A DNA stretch of 38,116 bases from Acidovorax defluvii (GCA_003268905.1 QLTU01000028.1:1-38116), one strand, 5' to 3'; numbered from the stretch's first letter, positions 1 through 12,599 are shown. Translations and numbers: made by a program. Notes: a model not told the origin generated them from the letters alone.

Positions 1-153
1 AGTGCTTTCCTTTGCGACTGGCCGGTCAACAAGAGAGCATCCTATGCACTCTTGGCCCAACCTATTGCTTGGTGCACTTCGTTCTGGAATCCGCCTTGTA
101 TAAATCCGCAAAAACGTGCCTTTGCCCTTTGAATAGGCAGTTTGGGCTTGAGC

Positions 154-510
154 TCAGGCGGTGTGGGCTTCGGCCATGGTGTCCCAGGCCTTGAGGGCTT
201 CGGCGGCGTACATCAACGATGGCCCGCCGCCCATGTAAACGCTCACGGCCAGCATCTCTTCGAGTTCGGCGCGTGTGGCGCCCAGCTTCAGCAGTGCCTT
301 GACGTGAAAGCCGATGCACCCTGAGCAGTGCTGGCTTACGCCAATGGCCAGGGCAATCAGCTCTTTGTGCTTGGCGCTGATCGCGCCCTCGGCCATGGAG
401 GCCTGGGCGAGTTGGGCAAACCCGCGCATGGCGTCAGGCTGGGCCTTGCGGAAGGTGGCCAGGCTTTCATTGATGTTGTGTATCAGACCTGCATGGTCAA
501 AGGTACTCAT
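154..510 (-). CDS. Carboxymuconolactone decarboxylase (AhpD-like) family protein
   Basis: The 118-residue protein has the compact all-helical CMD/AhpD layout. A CxxC pair with flanking histidines (HCSGCIGFH, residues about 61-69) is the hallmark of the peroxidase/thiol-disulfide branch of the family. It is followed by the usual glycine-rich helix (MGGGPSLMYAAEAL). Such proteins act as cytosolic thiol-dependent peroxidases or reductants; the substrate here is unknown. It is the last gene of the minus-strand sulfide/efflux block, 114 bp after a DUF2892 gene and beyond a terminator-like hairpin, so it may be only partly co-transcribed. The CxxC fits a redox role alongside the SQR and rhodaneses; that link is inference. 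Confidence 0.85.
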   Translation of the reverse strand: MSTFDHAGLIHNINESLATFRKAQPDAMRGFAQLAQASMAEGAISAKHKELIALAIGVSQHCSGCIGFHVKALLKLGATRAELEEMLAVSVYMGGGPSLMYAAEALKAWDTMAEAHTA

Positions 511-548
511 GACTGAAATTCCATGAAATAGGGAGTCAAAACAGGCGG

Positions 549-590
549 GTCGAAAAAATCACTTTCGGGGCCGCTGGCTGGCGCGGCCCC
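549..590 (-). terminator. Hairpin plus T-run, possible intrinsic terminator or attenuator
   Basis: An 8-bp perfect stem (GGGGCCGC at 567-574 with GCGGCCCC at 583-590) closes an 8-nt loop. Read on the minus strand it is followed about eight bases later by six T residues. It lies between the DUF2892 gene and the CMD gene, so it may end or attenuate the long operon transcript. Confidence 0.45.
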
Positions 591-624
591 ATCCGCCGCT
601 CTCGCGCGGCCAGGGCTGCGTCAG

Positions 625-816
625 TTATCGCTTCAGGGGGCAGGTGTTGATGCCCAGCAGCGTGTAGGCGGGGCAAAAGCGGAACAGGCCGGTGGCCAAA
701 GGCACCACGCCCAGCCAGCCCCACCAGCCCACGGTGCCGGTGGCAGCCAGTGCAATCAGTACCAGTCCGGCCACGATGCGCAAGACACGATCAATGGTTC
801 CAACGTTGATTTTCAT
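625..816 (-). CDS. DUF2892 (YgaP-type) two-helix membrane protein
   Basis: A 63-residue protein with the DUF2892 signature: an N-terminal NVGTIDRVLRI segment, one hydrophobic helix (residues about 14-30), a WWGWLG turn, and a second short helix ending in FCPAYTLLGINTC. In E. coli YgaP this domain anchors a rhodanese to the inner membrane. Here it is a separate gene directly after a rhodanese gene, which suggests a split YgaP-like pair. The start is supported by an AAGGA ribosome-binding site 8 nt upstream. The two conserved cysteines near the C-terminus are typical of the family. No enzymatic role can be inferred. Confidence 0.85.
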   Translation of the reverse strand: MKINVGTIDRVLRIVAGLVLIALAATGTVGWWGWLGVVPLATGLFRFCPAYTLLGINTCPLKR

Positions 817-903
817 GATTTTTCCTTTGCTTTGGGTTGCTGTAGCCCCTTGAGCGGGCCGCTTTGCGAAAAGGCGATGCGGCCGGTAAGCCGCTTCACC
901 CGG

Positions 904-1284
904 TTACTCGAACGAGGGCGTCACCGGTTTGACCACAGGCTTGCCGGCGGCCACCCAGGCATCAAACCCGCCGGCAATCGATTGCACCTGCAGATATCCC
1001 ATGTCCTGCATGGCACATACGGCCAGCGCTGCACGGCCACTGGTCTTGCAATACACAACCACCTTGAGGTCGCGTGACTCGAGCGCGGGGGTGCTGCTGA
1101 GCTTGAACTCCAGCAGGCCGCGCGAGGCGTGGATGGCGCCGGGCAGGTGTCCTGCGTGGTATTCGTCGGCCTCGCGCACGTCGATCAGCACGTCGGCTTC
1201 ACGGATGGCCTGCTCGGCCTGGTCCACGGGGATTTCCTGGGCCCGGGTTTTTGCGGCGGTGACCAGGTCGTGGGCGGTTTTCAT
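904..1284 (-). CDS. Single-domain rhodanese-like sulfurtransferase
   Basis: The 126-residue protein has the rhodanese order: DVREADEYHAGHLPGA (CH2A-like motif, residues about 36-51) and an active-site loop YCKTSGRA with the catalytic cysteine near residue 79. It would carry a persulfide on that cysteine. No signal peptide is seen, so it should be cytosolic. An AAGGA site precedes the ATG. It is the second of two adjacent rhodanese genes and is followed by a DUF2892 gene. The block also holds a sulfide:quinone oxidoreductase, whose sulfane-sulfur product is a likely substrate; that connection is inferred from context. Confidence 0.9.
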   Translation of the reverse strand: MKTAHDLVTAAKTRAQEIPVDQAEQAIREADVLIDVREADEYHAGHLPGAIHASRGLLEFKLSSTPALESRDLKVVVYCKTSGRAALAVCAMQDMGYLQVQSIAGGFDAWVAAGKPVVKPVTPSFE

Positions 1285-1344
1285 GGCGGTTCCTTGTGGT
1301 GTGTAGAAATATACAAAAGATAAAGCGGGCAGGGTTGCGCTACC

Positions 1345-1644
1345 TCAGCCGCGGCGTATGGGACGCTGCAGCTGCAGCGCCACGCTGCCCACCGAGCCGC
1401 CGTTGGCCACCTGCTGGTAGCCCTGCTGCCGCAGCCACTGCGCCGCCATGCCGGAGCGTGCACCCGACAGGCAGCACAGCACAAGGGGCGTGGCTTTGTT
1501 CGGCAAGACTTGCGCGCAATCGGCGCCCAGGCGGTCTAGCGGCAGGTTGATGGCGCCGTCCACATGGCCGGCTTCAAACTCGCCGGGCGAGCGCACATCA
1601 ACGACCAGGGGCGCGGCGGGCGGCGGGAGTGTGGTGGTTTCCAT
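1345..1644 (-). CDS. Second single-domain rhodanese
   Basis: From the internal ATG the product is 99 residues, starting METTTLPPP. It shows VDVRSPGEFEAGHVDGAINLP and the active-site loop CCLSGARSG, with vicinal cysteines where rhodaneses have one catalytic cysteine. An upstream in-frame start would add about 23 low-complexity residues overlapping the end of the TolC gene and is less likely. The gene lies 25 bp after the TolC gene and 60 bp before the next rhodanese. The C-terminus (SVALQLQRPIRRG) resembles the linker that leads into DUF2892 in fused YgaP-like proteins, so a separated domain pair is plausible. Confidence 0.85.
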   Translation of the reverse strand: METTTLPPPAAPLVVDVRSPGEFEAGHVDGAINLPLDRLGADCAQVLPNKATPLVLCCLSGARSGMAAQWLRQQGYQQVANGGSVGSVALQLQRPIRRG

Positions 1645-1669
1645 GGTGTCTCTGGGAAGATGAATGGGG

Positions 1670-3043
1670 TTACTTCGGGGCCGGCGCATCCTCGGTGGCG
1701 GCGTGCAATGCACGTTCGTCCAGTTGCCCCGTCAAGGCCAGCAGGCGCAGGCGCTCCAGCGTGAGGGATGTGCGCAGCTGCGCCATGGCCAGCTCGGCAC
1801 CGGCCGCATCGTTTTGCGCGTTGAGCAGGTCCAGCGTGGTGCGGTCTCCTACCTGGCGGCCGAGCTGGGTGGCATCCAGGCGGGCCTGGCTGGCGCGCAG
1901 GGCTGCGTTCTGTGCCTCGGTGCGCGCTGCGCCTGACTGCAGGCGCAGCCACGCGGCGCGGGTTTGCTGCGCCACCTGTTGGCGTGCGCGGTCGAGTTCG
2001 GCTTCGGCCTTGGTCTGCAGGTGCAGCAGCTCTTGCTGGCGTGCGCTGCGTTGGCCGCCGGTGTAAAGCGGCACGGTGACCTGCACGCCCACCATGTGTT
2101 GCTGGGCGGTGTTGCTGCCGTGGCCGTAGCGGCCCGAGCCGCTCAGGTGCTCGCGGCTTGCCTGTGCGACCAGGTCCACGGTGGTGCCTGCGCCGCGGGC
2201 ATATTGGGCGACATCCTGGCGCGCCACCTCGACGGCCAGGGTTTGCTGGCGCAGGCCAGGGTTGGCTGCTGCCGCCTGGTCCAGCCACTGGGGCAGGGCC
2301 GGCAGGGCGGGGGAGGCCAGCAAAGCAGGCGCCGGCGCCACCTGCAGCGCGTCGACCGACCAGCCGGTGGTGTCCGCCAGGGCGCGCTGGGCGATCTGTA
2401 AATCCACCTCGGCTGCAAGCACCTGCGCATCGATGGCGCGGGCGCGCGCAGCGGCTTCGTGGGTGTCGGTAACGGGAGCATCTCCCAGTTCAAAGCGGTC
2501 TTGCGCCTCCACCAGTGCCTTGTTCACGGCCGTTTGCTGGCGCTGCAGCAGGCGCAGTGCGTCCTGCGCCAGCGCCACGGCAAAGTAGCGCTCGGCGGTT
2601 TGCAGCATGAGGGCCTGTTCGGCAGCCTGCCACTGCACATCGGCCAGATCGGCAGACAGCGTGAGCTTGCGGCCCTGCGCCGTGCGCTCGGGGCTGTAGA
2701 TGGGCATGCGGGCACCAATGCTCCAGCGCGCCCCCGGGCCGTTGTCCACCGACGTGTTGAACGCCACATCTGACGAGGTGCCCATTGCGGGCGCAGAGAA
2801 CGACGCCCCGGCGGTCGAGGTTCTGGAGCCCATGGCACCCCCCGCCGCCGTGGCAGCCACCGTGGGGCGCCACAGCGCGCTGGCCTGATCCCGCCGCGCC
2901 TGGCCCGCCTGCAGCGCAGACTGCGCCACGGCCATGTCGGGGTCATGCTGGCGTGCAGCCTGCCAGGCCTGCAGCAGGTCGGCCGCGTGGGCGCCCGTGA
3001 GGCCCAGCGCCAGCAAAGCGGCCCACAGCGGCTTCATGCGCAT
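1670..3043 (-). CDS. TolC-family outer-membrane efflux protein
   Basis: A 457-residue protein starting MRMKPLWAALLALGL, with a clear Sec signal peptide ending near AHAA. The rest shows two repeats of long amphipathic helices typical of the TolC/OEP family (for example LLQAWQAARQHDPDMAVAQ at the mature N-terminus). It would be the outer-membrane channel for the RND pump and adaptor encoded upstream on the same strand. Open reading continues far upstream of this start, but the signal peptide fixes the choice. The gene order adaptor, pump, SQR, DUF2892, TolC is unusual in that the efflux genes are interrupted by sulfur-oxidation genes. Confidence 0.92.
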   Translation of the reverse strand: MRMKPLWAALLALGLTGAHAADLLQAWQAARQHDPDMAVAQSALQAGQARRDQASALWRPTVAATAAGGAMGSRTSTAGASFSAPAMGTSSDVAFNTSVDNGPGARWSIGARMPIYSPERTAQGRKLTLSADLADVQWQAAEQALMLQTAERYFAVALAQDALRLLQRQQTAVNKALVEAQDRFELGDAPVTDTHEAAARARAIDAQVLAAEVDLQIAQRALADTTGWSVDALQVAPAPALLASPALPALPQWLDQAAAANPGLRQQTLAVEVARQDVAQYARGAGTTVDLVAQASREHLSGSGRYGHGSNTAQQHMVGVQVTVPLYTGGQRSARQQELLHLQTKAEAELDRARQQVAQQTRAAWLRLQSGAARTEAQNAALRASQARLDATQLGRQVGDRTTLDLLNAQNDAAGAELAMAQLRTSLTLERLRLLALTGQLDERALHAATEDAPAPK

Positions 3044-3057
3044 GGTGTGACCTCCGC

Positions 3058-3267
3058 TCAATTGCCTGCCGCCGCGCCCAGCTTGCGCATGATGGTTTCC
3101 ATCAAGCACCACCGGGTGAAGCCGCTTTGCAGCAGATTGACGCCCACAAAGGCGGTAAACCACAGCCAGTTGGCGTTGTGATAGATGGGGCTGCCCGCTA
3201 CGCCCAGGGCCAGCGACAGCAGGATGAAGAAGCCGCCGATGATGCGAACGAGTTGCCAAGAGGTCAT
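3058..3267 (-). CDS. DUF2892 (YgaP-type) membrane protein
   Basis: A 69-residue two-helix membrane protein: MTSWQLVRIIGGFFILLSLALG, then SPIYHNANWLWFTAFVGVNLLQSGFTRWC and a charged tail with LMETIMRKLG. This pattern, including the C-terminal FTRWCLMETIMRKLG, is typical of DUF2892 proteins found beside rhodaneses and SQR genes. It is the second DUF2892 gene in the block and lies 14 bp upstream of the TolC start and 48 bp after the SQR gene. It probably sits in the inner membrane. A direct biochemical role is not known. Confidence 0.85.
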   Translation of the reverse strand: MTSWQLVRIIGGFFILLSLALGVAGSPIYHNANWLWFTAFVGVNLLQSGFTRWCLMETIMRKLGAAAGN

Positions 3268-3315
3268 GATGAAGCTCCGAAGTTGAAGGATGGAAAAAAC
3301 AAAAGGGTTGCAGGT

Positions 3316-7966
<4,651 letters not shown>

Positions 7967-7967
7967 C

Positions 7968-9017
7968 TCAGCGCACCTTGGCGGCTGCCTGCGGATCGGT
8001 GGCTACCTTGTCACCCGGACGCAGGCCACTCAGCACCTCAACCTGTTCGCCGCTGCGACGGCCCAGTCGGACCTGGCGCAACAGGGGCCGGCCCTGCGCA
8101 TCCAGCACATAGACACCCGTCATTTCTGCACGGCGCACCACAGCAGTGGCAGGAATCTGCATCCGCAGTTCGCCTGCTGCGAGGACAGCTGCAGGCAACC
8201 ACAGCCGGGCAAACATGCCGGGAGTGGCATCCTTCACATCCGGGGACAACGCAACACGCAGTTGCACCGTGTGCGTTGCAGCATCCACCGTGGGCAGCAG
8301 CTGGATCTGGCTGGCCTGCACGGATGTGCGCGCGTTCGTCAGCCCGGGAATTTCGATTTGCAGATTCTGACTGCCGGCCAATGCGGCGGCTGCCATTTGC
8401 GGAACCATGGCGGTCACGCGCAAGGCCGAGGGGTCATACAGCCGCACCAGTGGGCGCCCCGGCATCGCCATGTCGCCCAGCGCCACCGGAACCTCGCTGA
8501 TGACACCAGCGTAGGGCGCTTTCAGCACATAAAAGCCCGACTGCGTGGTGGCGGCCCCTGCCTGCGCCTGCAACGCCTGCACCTGGGCCTGGCTGGCCTG
8601 CAACTGCGCCTGGGCGCGGTCAAGCGCCGCCTGGCTGATGTATTGTTTTTGAAAAAGCTGCTTTTGGCGCTCGAACTCTTTGCTGGCCACCTGCATGCTG
8701 GCGCGGGCTGCATCCACCTGCGCCACGCTGGCGGAGGCACTTTGCGAAGCCGCCCGGGCATCAATACGCACCAACTCCTGCCCGGCCTTGACCGTATCGC
8801 CCACTTTCGCGTGGAGTGCAACGATGGCGCCCTGCACCTGGGCTGACAGCGTGGTGTCACGCACGGCCTCCACTACACCATCCACGCTGGCTTGCCGGGT
8901 TGCGCCATTGGCCAGCACTTCGTGGGTTTTGAGCGGTGTGGCTTCAACAGCCCACGCAGTTTGCACAACCAACAGGCAGGTCAGCAATGCGGCAGTGGCG
9001 AGTCGAGGCATCAGCAT
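7968..9017 (-). CDS. RND periplasmic adaptor (membrane fusion protein)
   Basis: A 349-residue protein with a signal sequence (MLMPRLATAALLTCLLVVQTAWA), a lipoyl/barrel-sandwich domain (TTLSAQVQGAIVALHAKVGDTVKAGQ), a coiled-coil hairpin rich in Gln and Ala, and a C-terminal beta-barrel. An upstream ATG at 9062 lies in the same frame, but its bases overlap the -10 hexamer of the best promoter. The ATG at 9017 has a GGAG site 6 nt upstream and places the signal peptide correctly, so I chose it. It is the first gene of the minus-strand operon, directly coupled to the pump gene. Confidence 0.9.
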   Translation of the reverse strand: MLMPRLATAALLTCLLVVQTAWAVEATPLKTHEVLANGATRQASVDGVVEAVRDTTLSAQVQGAIVALHAKVGDTVKAGQELVRIDARAASQSASASVAQVDAARASMQVASKEFERQKQLFQKQYISQAALDRAQAQLQASQAQVQALQAQAGAATTQSGFYVLKAPYAGVISEVPVALGDMAMPGRPLVRLYDPSALRVTAMVPQMAAAALAGSQNLQIEIPGLTNARTSVQASQIQLLPTVDAATHTVQLRVALSPDVKDATPGMFARLWLPAAVLAAGELRMQIPATAVVRRAEMTGVYVLDAQGRPLLRQVRLGRRSGEQVEVLSGLRPGDKVATDPQAAAKVR

Positions 9018-9060
9018 CCGGTTCTCCATACCCATCAGTGGGTTCAGTAGCAGTTTGTTC

Positions 9061-9101
9061 ATTATTTAACTAAATAGCTAATTAGTCAATTATTGTATGA
9101 T
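9061..9101. promoter_or_regulatory. Divergent promoter/operator between RND-SQR operon and arsR-type gene
   Basis: On the minus strand TTGACT (9084-9089) and AATAAT (9061-9066) are spaced by 17 bp. A near-palindrome, CTAAATAGCTAATTAG at 9070-9085 (14 of 16 bases symmetric), fills the space between them, the classic position for an ArsR-family operator. On the plus strand a TATGAT hexamer (9096-9101) could serve the regulator gene. One operator could therefore control both transcripts. The AT-rich patch stands out from its GC-rich surroundings. Confidence 0.75.
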
Positions 9102-9163
9102 AGCGACTGGCCTGATCTTGGGTAGCGCTGGTGTCTCCAGCCCTTCAGGCCCAGGAGTGACGA

Positions 9164-9511
9164 ATGAAAAACATGCCTCCAGAAGCGCTGGAAGAGGTTG
9201 CCGGTTACTTTCAGGTGCTGGCCGAGCCCACGCGTCTGCGCATCCTCAACATCCTGCGGGACGGAGAGCGCAACGTGGGCGATCTGGCGCAAATGTGTGG
9301 CTACACGGCAGCCAACGTGTCGCGCCACCTTTCGTTGATGACCAAGAACGGCCTTGTGACGCGGGAAGGGCGGGGCACCAGCGTGTATTACCGTTTTGCA
9401 GACGAATCCGTGTATGCGTTGTGCGACCTGGTGTGCGACAACATTGCCCGCCAGATCGCGCGCTCGGAAGCCAGCAGGGCCAGTTTTTCAGTGCCCTCTG
9501 ATTTGGAGTAG
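9164..9511 (+). CDS. ArsR-family (SmtB/ArsR) winged-helix repressor
   Basis: The 115-residue protein has the ArsR fold: helices around LAEPTRLRILNILRDGE, a recognition helix YTAANVSRHLSLM (residues about 47-59) and a wing REGRGTSVYYRF. Its cysteines are at 45 (start of the recognition region), 87 and 91 (C-terminal helix). That is not the ELCVCDL motif of ArsR, nor the LC position in helix 2 used by SqrR/BigR sulfide sensors. It is divergent from the SQR/RND operon and separated by a promoter with a palindromic operator, so it is very likely the operon's repressor. A persulfide- or disulfide-sensing role for the Cys45/Cys87/Cys91 set is inference. Confidence 0.9.
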   Translation: MKNMPPEALEEVAGYFQVLAEPTRLRILNILRDGERNVGDLAQMCGYTAANVSRHLSLMTKNGLVTREGRGTSVYYRFADESVYALCDLVCDNIARQIARSEASRASFSVPSDLE

Positions 9512-9636
9512 CGGCTGCCCGGGGTCGCACTGCCTGATTGCTGCAAGCTTTTTGCAAAACCTGGTCGGGCCGCTGCTGTGGCAAGGCCGGTAAAGTACCG
9601 GGGCGGAAGCGACGCACGAACCACTCTGAACGCCCC

Positions 9637-10782
9637 ATGAGCACCACCCCCACCCCCATTCAGACCGATTTCATCATCATCGGTGCCGGAATTGCCGGCG
9701 CTTCGGTGGGCTATTGGCTCGCCCCGCATGGCAAGGTGGTCATCCTTGAGCGCGAATCCCAGCCGGGCTACCACTCCACGGGAAGGTCGGCTGCCCTTTA
9801 CATGGCCAGCTACGGATCGGAGCAAGTGCGCGGCCTCACGCGCGCCAGCCTGGATTTTTTCCAGAACCCGCCCAGCGGGTTCACTGATTACCCGCTTCTC
9901 AAGCCACGGGGCGCCATGATGGTCGCCACCGCCGGGCAGTTGGATGCGCTCAACGCGCACTGGAAAATGCTCAGCGCGCTCGACCCCCATGCACAGTTCA
10001 TCACCGGCGAGGAAGCGTGCGCGAGGGTTCCGGTTTTGCGTGCCGACCAGGTGGCGGCGGCGGTTTACGAGCCCCATGCCTACGACATGGACGTGGACGC
10101 TATCCACTCCAGTTTTCTGAAAGGCATTCGCCGCGCGGGCGGCAAGGTGCAATGCAATGCGCAAGTGACCGCGATGCAGCGACAGGACAACGCATGGGTG
10201 GTGACGGCCGGTGAGCAAAGCTGGACTGCGCCCGTCGTGATCAACGCAGCCGGCGCCTGGGCCGATGTCATTGGGCAACTGGCGGGGGCCCAGCGAATCG
10301 GGTTGGTGCCTTGTCGTCGTTCGGCATTTGTGTTTCCCGCGCCGCCAGGCTGCAACACAGAGCACTGGCCCATGGTCATTGGCGCCAGCGAAGACTGGTA
10401 CCTCAAGCCGGACGCCGGGATGCTGCTGGGGTCGCCAGCCAACGCGGATCCTGTTCAGCCGCAAGATATCCAGCCAGAAGAGCTCGACATTGCCATGGGC
10501 ATTGCTCGCATTGGTGAAATGACCAATCTGGAAATCCGGCGCCCCACCCGTACCTGGGCGGGGTTGCGCTCGTTCGTTGCAGACGGTGGATTGGTGGGTG
10601 GACCGGACGCGCAGGCCCCCGGGTTCTTTTGGGTGGCGGGGCAGGGTGGCTACGGCATCCAGACCTGCGCGGCCATGGGCGAGGCATGCGCGGCGCTGGT
10701 GCGGGGGCTTCCAGTGCCACAGCACATTCAGCGGCAGGGCGTGACAGAAACGGCTCTGAGTCCGCAGCGGCTATTGGCATAG
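9637..10782 (+). CDS. FAD-dependent oxidoreductase, D-amino-acid (D-arginine) dehydrogenase-like
   Basis: The 381-residue protein begins with a dinucleotide-binding motif (FIIIGAGIAGASVGYWLA), then ERESQPGYHSTGRSAALY, the segment that contacts FAD in the DAO family. The C-terminal part has the second FAD motif (VAGQGGYGIQTCAAMGEACAALV). The GRSAA segment and length resemble D-arginine dehydrogenases of the DauA type. It would oxidise an amine or D-amino acid in the cytosol or at the membrane; the true substrate is not determined. The start at 9637 excludes a 33-residue non-conserved extension. It lies 125 bp downstream of the arsR-type gene and is convergent with the split Crp/Fnr gene. Confidence 0.85.
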   Translation: MSTTPTPIQTDFIIIGAGIAGASVGYWLAPHGKVVILERESQPGYHSTGRSAALYMASYGSEQVRGLTRASLDFFQNPPSGFTDYPLLKPRGAMMVATAGQLDALNAHWKMLSALDPHAQFITGEEACARVPVLRADQVAAAVYEPHAYDMDVDAIHSSFLKGIRRAGGKVQCNAQVTAMQRQDNAWVVTAGEQSWTAPVVINAAGAWADVIGQLAGAQRIGLVPCRRSAFVFPAPPGCNTEHWPMVIGASEDWYLKPDAGMLLGSPANADPVQPQDIQPEELDIAMGIARIGEMTNLEIRRPTRTWAGLRSFVADGGLVGGPDAQAPGFFWVAGQGGYGIQTCAAMGEACAALVRGLPVPQHIQRQGVTETALSPQRLLA

Positions 10783-10790
10783 CAGAAGCT

Positions 10791-10813
10791 CAAGGCCCCC
10801 AAGCGTGGCCTTG
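10791..10813. terminator. Hairpin between convergent genes
   Basis: CAAGGCC (10791-10797) and GGCCTTG (10807-10813) form a 7-bp stem with a 9-nt loop, just past the flavoprotein stop and before the end of the convergent Crp/Fnr fragment. It has no T-tract, so it is a weak terminator candidate. Confidence 0.3.
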
Positions 10814-10853
10814 GACCTCGCCGCACCGAACTCGTTTCGGGCAAGCGGCCTTG

Positions 10854-11279
10854 CTAAAAACTGCGGACACACCCGCCGGCCAGGTTTTGCAGCGACGCGG
10901 TCTCGATCAGCGCCCAGATGCGCTTTTCGCCACGGATCCAGCAGCGCATGCGCCACTCGGAAAGCAGACGGCTCAGCGTTTCGGCGCGGATGCCGAGGTA
11001 GGCGGCCAGTTGGCGCTGGCTAAAAGGCAGTTCCACACGATTGCCCTTGTCGGCGGGCAATTGCAACAGATAAGCGGCCAGCCGCTGGGGCGCGCTGCTG
11101 GTCGTCAGCCATTCAACTTCATTGACATAGCGGTATAGGCGCCGGCTGAAATCTTCCAGCAGTCGGAGCGCCAGGGCTGGGTGCGCCTGGCAAGTGTCGC
11201 GCAGTGCGTGGCGCGCCATGCGCCACACGGTGGTGGCGCCTGCGGCGCGCGCCATCATGGGGTAGCGCCCGTGGCCCAT
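10854..11279 (-). pseudogene. Crp/Fnr-family regulator, C-terminal half (split by transposon)
   Basis: This fragment starts in the middle of the effector domain (GHGRYPMMARAAGATTVWRM), runs through the dimerisation helix (LLEDFSRRLYRYVNEVEWL) and ends with the Crp-type helix-turn-helix (FSQRQLAAYLGIRAETLSRLL). The recognition helix has the E-x-x-S-R pattern of FNR, which reads TTGAT half-sites. The N-terminal half lies 18 kb away at 29,346-29,636. Removing the transposon and one copy of the ATGAA duplication joins VAMFM to GHGRYP in frame, giving 237 residues, normal for the family. The regulator is therefore inactivated by the insertion unless the fragments act separately, which is unlikely. 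Confidence 0.9.
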
Positions 11280-11282
11280 GAA
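11278..11282. repeat. Target-site duplication, left copy (ATGAA)
   Basis: The five bases directly outside the left inverted repeat are ATGAA. The same five bases directly follow the right inverted repeat at 29,347-29,351. A 5-bp duplication is the Tn3-family signature and shows that the whole 18-kb unit inserted as one. Confidence 0.95.
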
Positions 11283-11320
11283 GAGGGTCGGCAGGGATTC
11301 ATGTAAAAAACCGCAGAAAC
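11283..11320 (+). repeat. Left 38-bp terminal inverted repeat (IRL)
   Basis: It begins GAGGGTCGGCAGGG and ends CCGCAGAAAC. All 38 bases are matched in reverse complement at 29,309-29,346. The length equals that of classic Tn3 ends. The stop codon of the KfrA-like gene lies only 4 bp inside it. Confidence 0.97.
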
Positions 11321-11324
11321 AGGC

Positions 11325-12425
11325 TTAAGTCCCTGTCACAGTTGGTTTTTTCTCATTTCTCTTCGTCGATTTTTCGGCCCCTTCAATGGGGTCCTTCGCG
11401 GACGCATCAGGACTGGGCGCCGTAGCGCTGAAACGCTCCAGCATGCTGGCCACGACCTGCTCTTGCGCCGCGACGGATGACTTGGCTGCAGCCAGCGCAA
11501 CTTCCAGCTGTTGCTTTGCCATGAGCAGTTCGTCGGCCTTGGCCTGCAACAGCTCGTTTGAAGCGCTGAGCTGTTGGACGGCCGCCTCCTGCTCCACCAA
11601 GCGCCGGCCCAGCTCCTCAGTGCGCCTTTGAGCAAACCCCAGTTCATCCTGGAGCAGCCGTAGGCCCCGCACCTCTTCCTGGACCTGATGCAGATCGCCC
11701 TGGGCACGTGACAAATCGCCAAGCAAGCGCGCGTTGTCCTGAAGGGTGTGGACGGCTTGCTGCTGCTTGGTTGCCAATGTCTCGTTCACGGTGCGCAGCT
11801 CGGCCTGGAGGTACTGCACCTGCTGCTCATGCTTGCGCTGGTCCTGATCGCGTTGCTCTTTGGAAGACTGCCGGAAATGCTCCAGCGCCTGATGCGCATG
11901 CTTATGCTTTTCTTCCAGGGATTGGCGATGGCGTTCTTCGGCCGCGAGGCGCTCCTGCAGGTCGGCCACCTTCTGGGCGACCTGCGTGCATTCCAGGATC
12001 TTGCGGCTCAGCGCTTCGCTGGTTTTGCCGTGAGCGGTTTTTTCCTCGACCAAGGTGCGCTGGGTGTGCTCCAGTTGCTGGCGGGTAGATTGCGATTCCG
12101 TTTTCAGGGCTGCGGCGGCTTGCTGCTGCTGGCTCAACTGCTCGGCGTGCCTGGCCTGCGCCGTGGTGACCCGCTCTTCCGCTTCCTCGTTGACGCGGGC
12201 GGCCAGGCGGCCCACTAGGTCCTGGATCGCCTCGCTGACGGCTACGCGGGTGCCGGTGGCCCCACCTTCCTCTTCCTCAATCTCCTTCAGGTAGCGATGG
12301 ATCGTGCTCTTGGAGCCGGTGCCCAGCTCTTCACGCACCGCATCGATGGACGGATTGCGCCCCGTGGCCAGCAATTTATCGCGGGCGCGTAGCACTTCCG
12401 ACTTGTAGATCCCGGCCCTGGCCAT
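11325..12425 (-). CDS. KfrA-like DNA-binding coiled-coil protein (possible TnpT-type resolution factor)
   Basis: The 366-residue protein has an N-terminal KfrA_N-like DNA-binding domain (residues about 1-60: ARAGIYKSEVLRARDKLLA, then a GSKSTIHRYLKEIE recognition region). About 270 residues of nearly uninterrupted coiled coil rich in Gln, Glu and Ala follow, then a basic tail. KfrA proteins are plasmid autorepressors and partition accessories. In Tn4651-like transposons a coiled-coil protein (TnpT) assists a tyrosine recombinase in cointegrate resolution, and its position at the transposon end makes this the favoured role, by inference. Its promoter carries three copies of a heptamer, suggesting autoregulation. 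An AGAGGT ribosome-binding site precedes the ATG. Confidence 0.85.
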   Translation of the reverse strand: MARAGIYKSEVLRARDKLLATGRNPSIDAVREELGTGSKSTIHRYLKEIEEEEGGATGTRVAVSEAIQDLVGRLAARVNEEAEERVTTAQARHAEQLSQQQQAAAALKTESQSTRQQLEHTQRTLVEEKTAHGKTSEALSRKILECTQVAQKVADLQERLAAEERHRQSLEEKHKHAHQALEHFRQSSKEQRDQDQRKHEQQVQYLQAELRTVNETLATKQQQAVHTLQDNARLLGDLSRAQGDLHQVQEEVRGLRLLQDELGFAQRRTEELGRRLVEQEAAVQQLSASNELLQAKADELLMAKQQLEVALAAAKSSVAAQEQVVASMLERFSATAPSPDASAKDPIEGAEKSTKRNEKKPTVTGT

Positions 12426-12449
12426 GGCTTACCTCTTTATTTCGTACCG

Positions 12450-12489
12450 TAGTATGTACCATACTATTACATACTATTTTAAATGTCAA
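12450..12489 (-). promoter_or_regulatory. Promoter of the KfrA-like gene with heptamer operators
   Basis: On the minus strand TTGACA (12,484-12,489) is followed after 17 bp by TAGTAT (12,461-12,466), close to the sigma-70 consensus. The -10 lies inside a perfect palindrome, TAGTATG-TAC-CATACTA (12,450-12,466). A third heptamer copy, CATACTA, is at 12,470-12,476. This arrangement resembles KfrA autorepression, and the sites may also be used in resolution. Confidence 0.8.
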
Positions 12490-12599
12490 TGAATTGAGGA
12501 TTTGCCTATTTCTAACATTGGGTAATGGTAGATTATCCAGTGTGAAGGATGATTTTGGTCGGAGTCCTGCCTGCGGGATCTGGGGGTGGCCTCGGCTGA

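Noticed and set aside
1..153. A gene at the left edge
   Set aside because: Short frames there have no protein-like features or start signals; treated as intergenic.
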